Of a stretch of 64,000 nt of DNA, positions 1-7,892 are shown piece by piece. The translations under genes were made by a program, and so were the position numbers. The notes under the pieces were generated by a model that saw nothing but the letters and a program-made list of their open reading frames with translations, did no database searches and had not been told where the DNA came from. Position 1 is the first letter of the stretch. The number at the start of each line of letters is the position of its first letter. Source of the stretch: Flavobacterium sp. Leaf82 (lineage in GTDB: Bacteria > Bacteroidota > Bacteroidia > Flavobacteriales > Flavobacteriaceae); NCBI RefSeq assembly GCF_001422725.1, contig NZ_LMMA01000034.1, positions 242,452 to 306,451 on the forward strand, given 5' to 3'.

Positions 1-27
1 CAAAAAAGAGAATATTTTTTTATCCAT
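1..27 (-). CDS. Partial N-terminus of a gene running off the left edge
   Basis: On the minus strand an ATG at position 27 opens nine codons, MDKKIFSFL, and then reaches the window edge. A short Lys-rich start followed by hydrophobic residues would suit the beginning of a signal peptide or membrane anchor. A well-spaced Bacteroidota-type promoter lies just upstream at 59-87, which is the main reason for calling it. Nothing can be said about function. Confidence 0.4.
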
Positions 28-58
28 TTTCGAGGAATTACATTGTATAAAAGTGGCA

Positions 59-87
59 CAAAAGTACTTAAAAATGTTGAGTTCCAA
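59..87 (-). promoter_or_regulatory. Bacteroidota-type promoter for the left-edge gene
   Basis: Read on the minus strand there is TTG (87-85), an 18-base spacer and TACTTTTG (66-59), matching TTG/TAnnTTTG. Transcription would start near position 52 and run leftwards. The stretch from 88 to 420 holds no gene that I can support on either strand. Confidence 0.5.
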
Positions 88-420
88 TATTTGAAGTTTG
101 TTAATAAAAACTAAAAAAAGGCTATTTAATTAAATTGAATTCTTAAAAACGTACCCTTAATTTTATAAATCGACAATGACATTTATGCTTATATATTAAA
201 AATCTTACTACGGATTACGGTGATGAAAGTCATTTTTTCTGATAACTAAGCTGTTGCATATCTTTTGAAGTCAATATGAGATAAAATTTTTCTGTTCGTA
301 ACGGCGTTTGAATATCATTAACAAAATAATATCGGTTTAAAATCACTTTAATGTTTGCAATCTGTGGCTAAACTTTATTTTGACTATTTCCTTTAGAAAA
401 AATAATGCTAATTTTGCGAT

Positions 421-1182
421 ATGATTCAAATAACGATAATTGGTTCCGGCAATGTTGCCCAGCATTTGATAAAAGCTTTCTCAAAAAGTGAACTTGTAGA
501 AATTGTACAGGTATATTCCAGAAAAAAGGAAACGCTGTCTTCTTTAATTGAATTTGATAAAATTACAAATGATTTTGAAGAATTAAAAGAAGCTGACCTA
601 TACATTATAGCCGTTTCTGATAAGGCTATTGCCGATGTTTCGAGCCAATTGCCTTTTCAAAACCGAATCGTTGTTCATACTTCCGGTGCGGCTTCGCTTG
701 ATATATTGGACTCAAAAAACAGAAAAGGCGTTTTTTATCCACTTCAGACATTCTCTAAAAATAAAGAAATTGATTTTGCGACAGTTCCGCTTTGCTTAGA
801 AGCTGAAAATACTTTTGATTTCCGCGTTTTAGAATCCGTAGCCAAAAGTGTTTCTACAGCTATTTTCCCTATTAATTCTGATCAGAGAAAAGCGTTGCAT
901 GTTGCCGCTGTTTTTGTCAATAATTTTACAAACCATATGTATCAAATAGGTCAGGAAATTTGCGAAGAACATCAGGTTCCGTTTGAGATTCTAAAACCTT
1001 TGATTCAGGAAACAGCTAATAAAATCAATTCGCTTGATGCAATTGATGCGCAAACCGGACCGGCAAAACGTAATGATTTTACAACAATACAAACGCATTT
1101 GGAGTATTTGACGAACGAAAATCAAAAGAATATTTATAAAATACTAACACAATCTATACAGAATAATGGCAAAAAGTTATAA
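421..1182 (+). CDS. DUF2520 Rossmann-like protein
   Basis: A 253-residue cytoplasmic protein. The N-terminus carries a dinucleotide-binding Rossmann fold with the glycine motif GSGNVAQHL at residues 8-16, and the C-terminal half matches the DUF2520 family (HVAAVFVNNFTNH region). The family resembles F420/NADP oxidoreductases, but its substrate is unknown. A TAATTTTG box (409-416) ends five bases before the ATG, so the transcript may be leaderless; no TTG sits at the normal distance upstream. The 3' end overlaps the next gene by 17 bases, implying a two-gene operon. The family call is firm, the function unknown. Confidence 0.88.
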   Translation: MIQITIIGSGNVAQHLIKAFSKSELVEIVQVYSRKKETLSSLIEFDKITNDFEELKEADLYIIAVSDKAIADVSSQLPFQNRIVVHTSGAASLDILDSKNRKGVFYPLQTFSKNKEIDFATVPLCLEAENTFDFRVLESVAKSVSTAIFPINSDQRKALHVAAVFVNNFTNHMYQIGQEICEEHQVPFEILKPLIQETANKINSLDAIDAQTGPAKRNDFTTIQTHLEYLTNENQKNIYKILTQSIQNNGKKL

Positions 1183-1693
1183 AGAAATAATGAACGACAT
1201 CACAACCTTTGTTTTTGATGTTGATGGCGTACTTACAGACAGTTCGGTTTTTGTAACCAGTGAAGGAGAAATACTTCGCACGATGAATATTCGTGACGGT
1301 TATGCGATGAAAGCAGCTGTTGAAAGTGGTTATCATGTTTGCATTATTTCTGGCGGAAGCAACGAAGGCGTTCGTGTTCGCTTACACAATTTAGGAATTA
1401 AAGATATTCATCTGGGAACTCCTGATAAAGTTAAAACCTTTAAGGAATACACTGATACTTATAACATTCTGCCTGAGCAGGTTCTATATATGGGAGATGA
1501 TATTCCTGATTTTCATGTAATGAAGTTAGTAGGATTACCAACTTGCCCACAAGATGCGAGTCCTGAAATAAAGAATATTTCACGCTATATTTCGCATGTA
1601 AAAGGCGGAAAAGGTGCTGCACGTGATGTAATTGAACAAGTTATGAAGGTTCAGGGAAAATGGATGGAATATTTTAATGGACAACATGATTAG
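1166..1693 (+). CDS. kdsC: KdsC-like HAD phosphatase (Kdo-8-phosphate phosphatase family)
   Basis: A 175-residue capless HAD hydrolase. The nucleophile motif DVDGVLTD lies at residues 18-25, an SGG motif follows in the middle (CIISGGSNEG), and GDDIPD supplies the Mg-binding acids. Length and motif order fit KdsC, which removes phosphate from 3-deoxy-D-manno-octulosonate 8-phosphate during lipopolysaccharide core synthesis. The tail (KGGKGAARDVIEQVM) also fits KdsC. It overlaps the DUF2520 gene by 17 bases in another frame. No other Kdo gene is nearby, so a related sugar-phosphate substrate cannot be excluded. Confidence 0.82.
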   Translation: MAKSYKEIMNDITTFVFDVDGVLTDSSVFVTSEGEILRTMNIRDGYAMKAAVESGYHVCIISGGSNEGVRVRLHNLGIKDIHLGTPDKVKTFKEYTDTYNILPEQVLYMGDDIPDFHVMKLVGLPTCPQDASPEIKNISRYISHVKGGKGAARDVIEQVMKVQGKWMEYFNGQHD

Positions 1694-1829
1694 AGGGCAG
1701 TTTTCAGTTTCAGTTTTCAGTTTAAATAAATAACCTTGCAACTCTCTTCAACGTTTAACTTTGGCATAGTTTAAAACAGTTCAAAACCTTAGAACCTTAG
1801 CAACTTACCCACTCAGTAACTTAAAAAAA
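1694..1829. repeat. Intergenic low-complexity repeats
   Basis: The gap holds a short tandem run of CAGTTT units (about 1697-1724), followed by a stretch of AACCTTAG/AGCAACTTA-like units (about 1785-1823). The second unit recurs in inverted form at 16514-16681. No coding potential is visible. Confidence 0.45.
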
Positions 1830-2756
1830 ATGAAATTCCTCAAACTCATTCGATACAAAAACCTTTTGATGCTTGCTTTTATGCAGCTATTATTTCGATA
1901 TGCATTTTTAAAACAACAGGATATTCCTTTGGCTTTAGCCGATTGGCAATACGGGTTATTGGTTTTAAGTACCATTTTATTGGCCGCAGCAGGTTATGTT
2001 ATCAATAATATTTACGATGTTTTTACGGATACAATCAACAAGCCTCAGGATGTAGTAATTGGCAAAGGAATTTCTGAAACTGCAGCTTATAATATTTACA
2101 TTGGGCTTAATATCACCGGAGTTGCGATTGGATTTCTTTTATCAAATATTATTTTGCGACCAGGTTTTGCATCACTTTTTATACTGATTGCATCTTTGCT
2201 TTATTTTTATGCCACAACATTAAAACAAATCATGATTCTGGGCAATTTTGTTGTCGCATTGCTACTTTCTGCAAGCGTTCTTATTATTGGAGTCTTTGAT
2301 CTTTTTCCGGCAACTAATTCAGAGAATCAGGCGCAAATGGCAAGTCTTTTTTCTATACTTGTAGATTATGCCCTGTTTGCTTTTATGATTAATTTTATTC
2401 GTGAGATCATTAAAGATATTGAGGACGTAAATGGTGATTATAATCAAGGAATGAATACATTACCAATTGCAATAGGTATTAGTCGTGCTGCAAAAGTAGC
2501 GGTGGCTTTTGCTATTATTCCTTTTATTTCCTGCTTACTTTATGTTAATAAATACTTTGTAGAGAACAATCTTTTTATAGCTACATTTTATGCCTTTGCT
2601 TTTGTACTGGCGCCTCTTTTATATTTTATTATCAAAATAGTTTCAGCAAAAACAAGTAAGGATTATCATCATTTGAGTACTGTTTTAAAACTAATTTTAT
2701 TCTTCGGAATTTTATCAATTCTGGTTATTACCTTAAATATCAAATACAATGCTTAA
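1830..2756 (+). CDS. UbiA family prenyltransferase
   Basis: A 308-residue integral membrane protein with about eight or nine hydrophobic segments. The first prenyl-diphosphate/Mg motif reads NNIYDVFTDTINKP and the second is in KDIEDVNGD, both hallmarks of UbiA-type aromatic or glycerol-phosphate prenyltransferases. Bacteroidota members are often annotated as geranylgeranylglycerol-phosphate geranylgeranyltransferase, but the acceptor cannot be read from sequence. The 3' end overlaps maf by 8 bases, and maf is followed 10 bases later by an MscS-like gene, so the three probably form one transcript. Confidence 0.85.
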   Translation: MKFLKLIRYKNLLMLAFMQLLFRYAFLKQQDIPLALADWQYGLLVLSTILLAAAGYVINNIYDVFTDTINKPQDVVIGKGISETAAYNIYIGLNITGVAIGFLLSNIILRPGFASLFILIASLLYFYATTLKQIMILGNFVVALLLSASVLIIGVFDLFPATNSENQAQMASLFSILVDYALFAFMINFIREIIKDIEDVNGDYNQGMNTLPIAIGISRAAKVAVAFAIIPFISCLLYVNKYFVENNLFIATFYAFAFVLAPLLYFIIKIVSAKTSKDYHHLSTVLKLILFFGILSILVITLNIKYNA

Positions 2757-3333
2757 AGAAAAATTAAAAAAATATACTTTAATTCTGGCTTCCGGATCAC
2801 CTCGAAGACAGCAATTTTTTAAGGATCTTGACCTTGATTTCGAGATTCGGTTAAAAGAGATTGAAGAAATATATCCTCCAGAATTAAAAGCAGTCGAAAT
2901 AACAGATTATTTGGCAGCACTAAAAGCGAGTGCATTTGACGGAGAACTTAAAGAAAATGAGATTTTAGTAACCAGCGACACCATCGTTTGGCATAATAAA
3001 AAAGCACTGGGTAAACCTAAAAATGCCGAAGAAGCTTTTGAAATGATCAAATCGATGTCGAATACTACACACGAAGTTTTTACATCAGTATGTTTTAGAA
3101 CAAGCTTTACTTCTACTGTTATAAATGATGTTACAAAAGTTACTTTTAAAGATTTATCAGACGAGGCAATTTTATATTATATCGAAAACTACAAACCTTA
3201 CGATAAAGCGGGTGCTTACGGAATTCAGGAATGGTTTGGTTTTATGGCAGTTGAGAAAGTTGAAGGTTCTTATACAAATGTTATGGGCTTGCCAACAGCC
3301 AAAGTTTACGAATATTTGAGTACTTTAGTGTAA
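2749..3333 (+). CDS. maf: Maf-like nucleotide pyrophosphatase
   Basis: A 194-residue cytoplasmic protein of the Maf/Ham1 fold. Family motifs are present in order: ASGSPRRQQFF near residue 14, SDTIVWHNKKALGKP in the middle, and DKAGAYGIQEW towards the C-terminus. Maf proteins hydrolyse dTTP, UTP or modified nucleoside triphosphates to monophosphates and are linked to septum inhibition or housecleaning. The ATG lies inside the last codons of the prenyltransferase gene, suggesting translational coupling. Confidence 0.9.
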   Translation: MLKEKLKKYTLILASGSPRRQQFFKDLDLDFEIRLKEIEEIYPPELKAVEITDYLAALKASAFDGELKENEILVTSDTIVWHNKKALGKPKNAEEAFEMIKSMSNTTHEVFTSVCFRTSFTSTVINDVTKVTFKDLSDEAILYYIENYKPYDKAGAYGIQEWFGFMAVEKVEGSYTNVMGLPTAKVYEYLSTLV

Positions 3334-3343
3334 AAAATTATTT

Positions 3344-3874
3344 ATGTTTTCTTTTAAAGAATATAGTCAGGAAATTCTAAGTACCATTGTTCTCCTTTTT
3401 ACTTTAGTTGCGTTAAGAGTTATTATCGCAAAACTAATACGCCGTTACGCCAGTACAAGTCATTTATTAGAACATCGAACTAATTTGGTAATCAAATATA
3501 TTCAGATTTTGATGAATATACTGGTAACCATAAGTTTGATTGTAATTTGGGGTGTTGATACAAAGGATATTTTTATCACAGTTTCTTCAATTGCGACCGT
3601 GATTGGTGTGGCTATGTTTGCACAATGGTCTATTTTGAGCAATATAACATCCGGAATGATACTGTTTTTTTCGTTTCCTTTTAGAATTGGCGATACAATC
3701 AAAATTCATGATAAAGATTTTCCTATCGAAGCAGAGATCGAAGATATTAGCGCATTTCACGTTAATTTAAGAACAAAAGAAGGCGAAAAAATTATTTTTC
3801 CCAATAATCTCTTATTACAAAAAGGAATCTCGATTATACCTACACATTACGAAGACAAAGAGTTTTTTGACTAA
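3344..3874 (+). CDS. Small MscS-family mechanosensitive channel protein
   Basis: A 176-residue protein with two or three N-terminal membrane helices followed by a short beta domain (FPFRIGDTIKIHDKDFPIEAEIEDIS) typical of the MscS middle domain. The glycine/alanine-rich pore helix is seen around ATVIGVAMFAQWSILSN. It is much shorter than classical MscS (about 286 residues) and lacks most of the C-terminal cage. It probably helps release turgor on osmotic downshift. It is the last gene of the UbiA-maf cluster. Confidence 0.8.
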   Translation: MFSFKEYSQEILSTIVLLFTLVALRVIIAKLIRRYASTSHLLEHRTNLVIKYIQILMNILVTISLIVIWGVDTKDIFITVSSIATVIGVAMFAQWSILSNITSGMILFFSFPFRIGDTIKIHDKDFPIEAEIEDISAFHVNLRTKEGEKIIFPNNLLLQKGISIIPTHYEDKEFFD

Positions 3875-3986
3875 AATCATAATGGGAATTTTATAAACTA
3901 ATACTAAAAAGCTAAAACGATATTTTTTAAATAAAATATAATATTTGCTTTACCAATTACTAGTTTTTACTAATTCACCAACTAAA

Positions 3987-5087
3987 ATGATTCGTAACAT
4001 AGAATTACCGTTTTATGCTAAACTTGCTTTTATACTTGTTAGCTTAATTTCTTTTGCTTTTATATTTTGCCTTGGCAAAGATATTATCACACCAGTACTA
4101 ATGGCATTTTTATTTGCCGTATTATTAGTGCCCATTTTTACTTTTTTAAATTCCCGGTTAAAATTCCCGAGACATTTAGCCGCTGCTTGCTGTATTTTAC
4201 TTTTTGCAGCTTGTATCGTAGGTATTTTGGTTTTTATCTCCTATCAGGTAAGTGATATTGCAAATGATTTTGACACTATAAAAAAGAATGCCAATAAGTT
4301 TATTACAGACATTCATAGATTTGTAAAAGATAATTTTCATGTAAGCATTGGTGAACAAAAAAAATATATTGATACCGTTGCCAAAGATTCTGTACAAAAT
4401 GGAAAAGCAACTATAGGCTCTGCATTAGTTTCTATAACCGATTTACTTGTAGATTGCACCATTATTCCTATTTATACTTTTCTGTTCCTTTTATATAAAG
4501 ATCATTTTATTTTGTTTTTAGCTAAACTGGTTAATAAAGAAGATCATGCAAACCTAAAAGCCATTTTAGCACAAATAAAAGTTTCTATTAATAATTACAT
4601 CGTAAGTCTGATTTTAGAAATGATAGTCGTGTCTGTATTGACAGGTTTAGGACTTTGGATTATTGGAATCAAATACTTTATCTTATTAGGGTTAATAACC
4701 GGAATTCTAAACCTTATTCCTTATATCGGTATTTTAATTGCTGGAATTATTACCCTTTTAGCATCATTAACAGGCTCTGGTGAAAGCTCCGTTATACTAG
4801 GGATTTTAATTGTAAACATCATCGTTCAATTAATTGACAATAATTTATTAGTGCCTTTAATTATCAATTCTAAAGTCGAAATAAACGCCTTTGTTTCCAT
4901 CATGGGAATTATTATTGGTGGTGCAGCCGCGGGAATATCAGGTATGTTCTTAGCTATTCCTCTCTTAGCTATTCTAAAAATTATATTTGACAGAATTGAA
5001 TCCTTAGAACCGTGGGGTTATTTAATGGGCAATCACATGCCCAGAAAGTTTACCTGGAGAATCCGAAAAGCAAAGATCGAAAACTAA
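3987..5087 (+). CDS. AI-2E family transporter
   Basis: A 366-residue inner-membrane protein with about eight transmembrane segments and the family pattern of three N-terminal helices, a soluble stretch (about residues 75-130) and a helical C-terminal half. GITGILNLIPYIG-like and GGAAAGISGMFLAIPLLA segments are typical of the AI-2E/PerM family. Members export quorum signals, act as Na/H antiporters, or are uncharacterised. An in-frame TTG at 3945 would add 14 polar residues; I prefer the ATG at 3987 because hydrophobicity begins right after it. Confidence 0.85.
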   Translation: MIRNIELPFYAKLAFILVSLISFAFIFCLGKDIITPVLMAFLFAVLLVPIFTFLNSRLKFPRHLAAACCILLFAACIVGILVFISYQVSDIANDFDTIKKNANKFITDIHRFVKDNFHVSIGEQKKYIDTVAKDSVQNGKATIGSALVSITDLLVDCTIIPIYTFLFLLYKDHFILFLAKLVNKEDHANLKAILAQIKVSINNYIVSLILEMIVVSVLTGLGLWIIGIKYFILLGLITGILNLIPYIGILIAGIITLLASLTGSGESSVILGILIVNIIVQLIDNNLLVPLIINSKVEINAFVSIMGIIIGGAAAGISGMFLAIPLLAILKIIFDRIESLEPWGYLMGNHMPRKFTWRIRKAKIEN

Positions 5088-5172
5088 ATAGTATTTCGAT
5101 TTTACAAAAAAGTCTTATTAATTTCTTATATTCATACTATATATCAACTTTAAGCCAGTTATCAATTATCTA

Positions 5173-7002
5173 ATGTTTGTAAACAAAAAAATAGTAGTTT
5201 TTATTTTGTTATGCTTTTGCTTACAAAGCACCTATGCTCAGGTTGATAAGTCTAAAAAAGACAACCGCGATAAAAAAGACAGTACAGAAGTATATACTAG
5301 AATTAAGAATTATTCTAAAAAAAATAAATTTACAAAAACGCTTCATAAATTATTTTTCAGAACAGCAAAAACCAAAAAAAAGGAACAAATTCTTGTACAG
5401 AATGATACCACTAATTTTAATGGTAAAATCATTAGAAACATTAATATTGTAACACTTGATCCATTTGGTCATTCTATTTCTGACACGACCCAAATGCCCA
5501 AAAATTGGGGAGAAAGAACAGGAAACAGATTGCATTTAAAAACAAAAAAAATAGCAATTTATAATCTGTTATTATTTAAAAGAAACTCTGCTTATAATAC
5601 TTATAAAGTACAGGAATCGGAGCGTTTGATACGTTCTCAGAAATATGTAACAGCGGTTCGAATAACAAACAAACTGGCAGGCGCTGCATCAGATTCTGTA
5701 GATGTAACTATTCGTGTTCTGGATTCATGGAGTACAATACCAAAATTCTCCATCTCCAGTAATCGTGTTTCTGTTGGGGTAAAAGAGAAAGACTTTTTTG
5801 GTTCAGGACAACAATTAGAATATCGTTTTACCAATCGTTTCGATGATGGTCGTAATGCTAATGAAGTTACTTATACCGTTCCTAATATTAAAAATACTTA
5901 TATAAGTACCACACTTTATTATAATATGGATCTGGACAATAATTATACTAAAAGTATCAATGTTGAACGGCTCTTTTACTCACCACTTACAAAATGGGCT
6001 GGAGGAGCTTATGTTGGTCAGATTTTTAGACGCGATACTTTACAGGCACCGGATTTGACTTATGCATATCAGCCTTTTAAAAATAATTTTCAGGATTTAT
6101 GGGCAGGACATGCTTCTAAAGTATTTGAAGACGAAAATGGTATAACAAATCTCGTTGCTTCCGGACGCTTTTTGAATGTTAATTATAGCGAAAGTCCATC
6201 TGAAGTTTATGATCCGACAAATTTTTATTCAGACGAAAAATTTATTTTTACCGGAATTGGTCTTAACAGACGTAAATTTATAAAAGAGACTTATCTTTTT
6301 AGAAACGGACAGGTTGAGGATGTACCTATAGGTCGAATTTACGGGATTACTCTGGGATATCAATATAAAAACACATTCTGGCGACCTTATGCCGGTGCAC
6401 AATTTTCTTTTGGAAATTATTACCGATGGGGATTTCTAAGTATGAATTTTGAAGCCGGAACTTTCTTTCACCAATCAAAAACGTATCAAACCGCATTTTT
6501 GATGGAAACCAATTATTTTACAAAACTTTACAAAATTGGTAATTGGAAACTCAGACAATTTGTTAATCCAAAATTTGTTATAGGTGCAAATCGTGAAGCT
6601 ATTATTGGTGATCAGCTGAATATCAATGAACAAAATGGTCTCGCTGGATTTAACAGTGCAGTATATGGAACAAATAAAATGGTTTTGTCTTTGCAAACCC
6701 AAACCTATTCTCCTCATGCACTTTGGGGATTTCGTATGAATCCGTTTTTTAATTATTCGATTGCCGTATTAGGAAGTCCAAATAATGCAATGGGAAGAAA
6801 TAAAGCGTATCAAAAAATCACTTTAGGTTTATTGATCAGCAATGATTATCTGGTATTCAGTTCTTTTCAGCTTTCGATCTCCTACTACCCTACTATTCCG
6901 TATCAGGGAGATAATGTATTTAAAACAAATACATTTGAAACTAGTGATTTTGGTTTACAAAATTTTGAGCTTGCAAAACCAAGAGCTGTAGAATACAGAT
7001 AA
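5173..7002 (+). CDS. Outer-membrane beta-barrel protein with POTRA-like region
   Basis: A 609-residue protein with a signal peptide (cleavage near STYAQ, residue 23) and a basic linker. Residues of roughly 85-190 resemble a POTRA domain (IIRNINIVTLDPFG..., then RLIRSQKYVTAVRI). About 400 residues rich in alternating aromatic strands follow, consistent with a BamA/TamA-type barrel. It ends in EYR rather than the usual terminal aromatic residue. It may assist outer-membrane assembly or transport, but the exact role is unknown. It stands alone between the AI-2E gene and a small secreted-protein gene. Confidence 0.62.
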   Translation: MFVNKKIVVFILLCFCLQSTYAQVDKSKKDNRDKKDSTEVYTRIKNYSKKNKFTKTLHKLFFRTAKTKKKEQILVQNDTTNFNGKIIRNINIVTLDPFGHSISDTTQMPKNWGERTGNRLHLKTKKIAIYNLLLFKRNSAYNTYKVQESERLIRSQKYVTAVRITNKLAGAASDSVDVTIRVLDSWSTIPKFSISSNRVSVGVKEKDFFGSGQQLEYRFTNRFDDGRNANEVTYTVPNIKNTYISTTLYYNMDLDNNYTKSINVERLFYSPLTKWAGGAYVGQIFRRDTLQAPDLTYAYQPFKNNFQDLWAGHASKVFEDENGITNLVASGRFLNVNYSESPSEVYDPTNFYSDEKFIFTGIGLNRRKFIKETYLFRNGQVEDVPIGRIYGITLGYQYKNTFWRPYAGAQFSFGNYYRWGFLSMNFEAGTFFHQSKTYQTAFLMETNYFTKLYKIGNWKLRQFVNPKFVIGANREAIIGDQLNINEQNGLAGFNSAVYGTNKMVLSLQTQTYSPHALWGFRMNPFFNYSIAVLGSPNNAMGRNKAYQKITLGLLISNDYLVFSSFQLSISYYPTIPYQGDNVFKTNTFETSDFGLQNFELAKPRAVEYR

Positions 7003-7037
7003 TATTTTTTATCTTTTTTTTTAAATTTAAAATTTAC

Positions 7038-7049
7038 GAAAACGTTTTC
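7038..7049. promoter_or_regulatory. LacI-type palindromic operator candidate
   Basis: GAAAACGTTTTC is a perfect 12-base palindrome of the kind bound by LacI-family repressors. It lies between the barrel gene and the His-rich secreted-protein gene, about 145 bases upstream of the latter. A related core occurs upstream of the GH31 gene at 56700-56709. Confidence 0.4.
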
Positions 7050-7136
7050 AAAATCAAAACTTTACAAAACACTTACGCAGATAACACTCGTTAAAATACA
7101 TTCTTTCTCCGACCAACTACATTTTGTTTTTCATTT

Positions 7137-7153
7137 TTGGCACAGTATATGAA
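7137..7153 (+). promoter_or_regulatory. Possible sigma-54-like promoter, degenerate -12 box
   Basis: TTGGCACA (7137-7144) matches the -24 element of sigma-54 promoters. The position expected for the -12 GC element reads ATGAA instead of TTGCA. It is 43 bases upstream of the ATG at 7196 and no TAnnTTTG box was seen there. It may be coincidence. Confidence 0.25.
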
Positions 7154-7195
7154 TATCCCTAAACAGGAATAACATTAACATTAAAACTAAAAAAA

Positions 7196-7720
7196 ATGAA
7201 AACAATAAAAATAGCAATCGTAGGTTTATTTCTTTTGGTTGCAAGTGCCACACAAGCTCAAGTATCTATAAATGTTAACATAGGATCACCTCCTGCATGG
7301 GGACCTCAGGGATATTCTGAAATGGAATATTACTATTTGCCAGACATTGAAGCTTATTATGATGTAAGAGCATCGCAGTTTATTTATTTTGGAGGAGGAA
7401 GATGGGTTAGAACAACTTACTTACCAAGACAATACAGAAACTACGATTTATACGGAGGTTACAAAGTAGTTTTGAATGATTATCACGGAAGAACTCCTTA
7501 CACCTACTTTGATCGTCACAGAGTAAAATATTACAAAGGATATCACGGAGCTCCACAAAGACCTTACAGACCAAGAGAAGTTTACGGTTATAATGATCGT
7601 CCTCACAAAGAGTACAGACATGATAACAGACATCACGATAAGCATGATAAACATGACAGACATGATAGAGACGACAGACATGATAGACACGATCGCGATG
7701 ATCACCACGGAAGAAGATAA
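7196..7720 (+). CDS. Secreted His/Asp/Arg-rich protein, function unknown
   Basis: A 174-residue protein with a clear signal peptide (MKTIKIAIVGLFLLVASATQ, then AQ). The mature N-terminal part (about residues 25-120) is rich in Tyr, Gly and Arg and shows a compact aromatic pattern (MEYYYLPDIEAYYDVRASQF, FGGGRWVRT). From about residue 135 the sequence becomes short repeats of HDKHD, HDRHDRD and HDRDD. The tail could bind divalent metals or nucleic acids; that is inference. I do not recognise a named family. A strong hairpin terminator follows 20 bases after the stop, so it is monocistronic. Confidence 0.8.
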   Translation: MKTIKIAIVGLFLLVASATQAQVSINVNIGSPPAWGPQGYSEMEYYYLPDIEAYYDVRASQFIYFGGGRWVRTTYLPRQYRNYDLYGGYKVVLNDYHGRTPYTYFDRHRVKYYKGYHGAPQRPYRPREVYGYNDRPHKEYRHDNRHHDKHDKHDRHDRDDRHDRHDRDDHHGRR

Positions 7721-7740
7721 TTTTTCTTAAATAAATTTTC

Positions 7741-7775
7741 AAAAAGAGACTATCAAATACTGATAGTCTCTTTTT
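7741..7775 (+). terminator. Rho-independent terminator
   Basis: A perfect 15-bp stem (7741-7755 with 7761-7775) around a five-base loop is followed by more T residues. It terminates the His-rich protein gene; the flanking A run would also allow some function in the opposite direction. Confidence 0.85.
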
Positions 7776-7892
7776 TTATGAAGTTTATTGACGAAAAAGG
7801 AAATCAATAACCAAACATTAACATTTCATTTAATTACTCTTCAAAAATATAATTAGTATTTTTGAAGCTCTTTCAAAATATCTAACTACGCT

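Noticed and set aside
1..420. Search for a plus-strand gene or RNA gene at the left edge
   Set aside because: Only very short frames occur; the sole support is for a minus-strand gene start at position 27.
3945..3986. TTG start extending the AI-2E transporter by 14 residues
   Set aside because: An ATG at 3987 lies directly before the first hydrophobic segment, and the extra residues are not family-like.
7407..7742. Long minus-strand reading frame opposite the His-rich protein gene
   Set aside because: It mirrors the HDR repeat codons of the plus-strand gene and yields a Cys/His/Tyr/Val-rich product with no recognisable domain.
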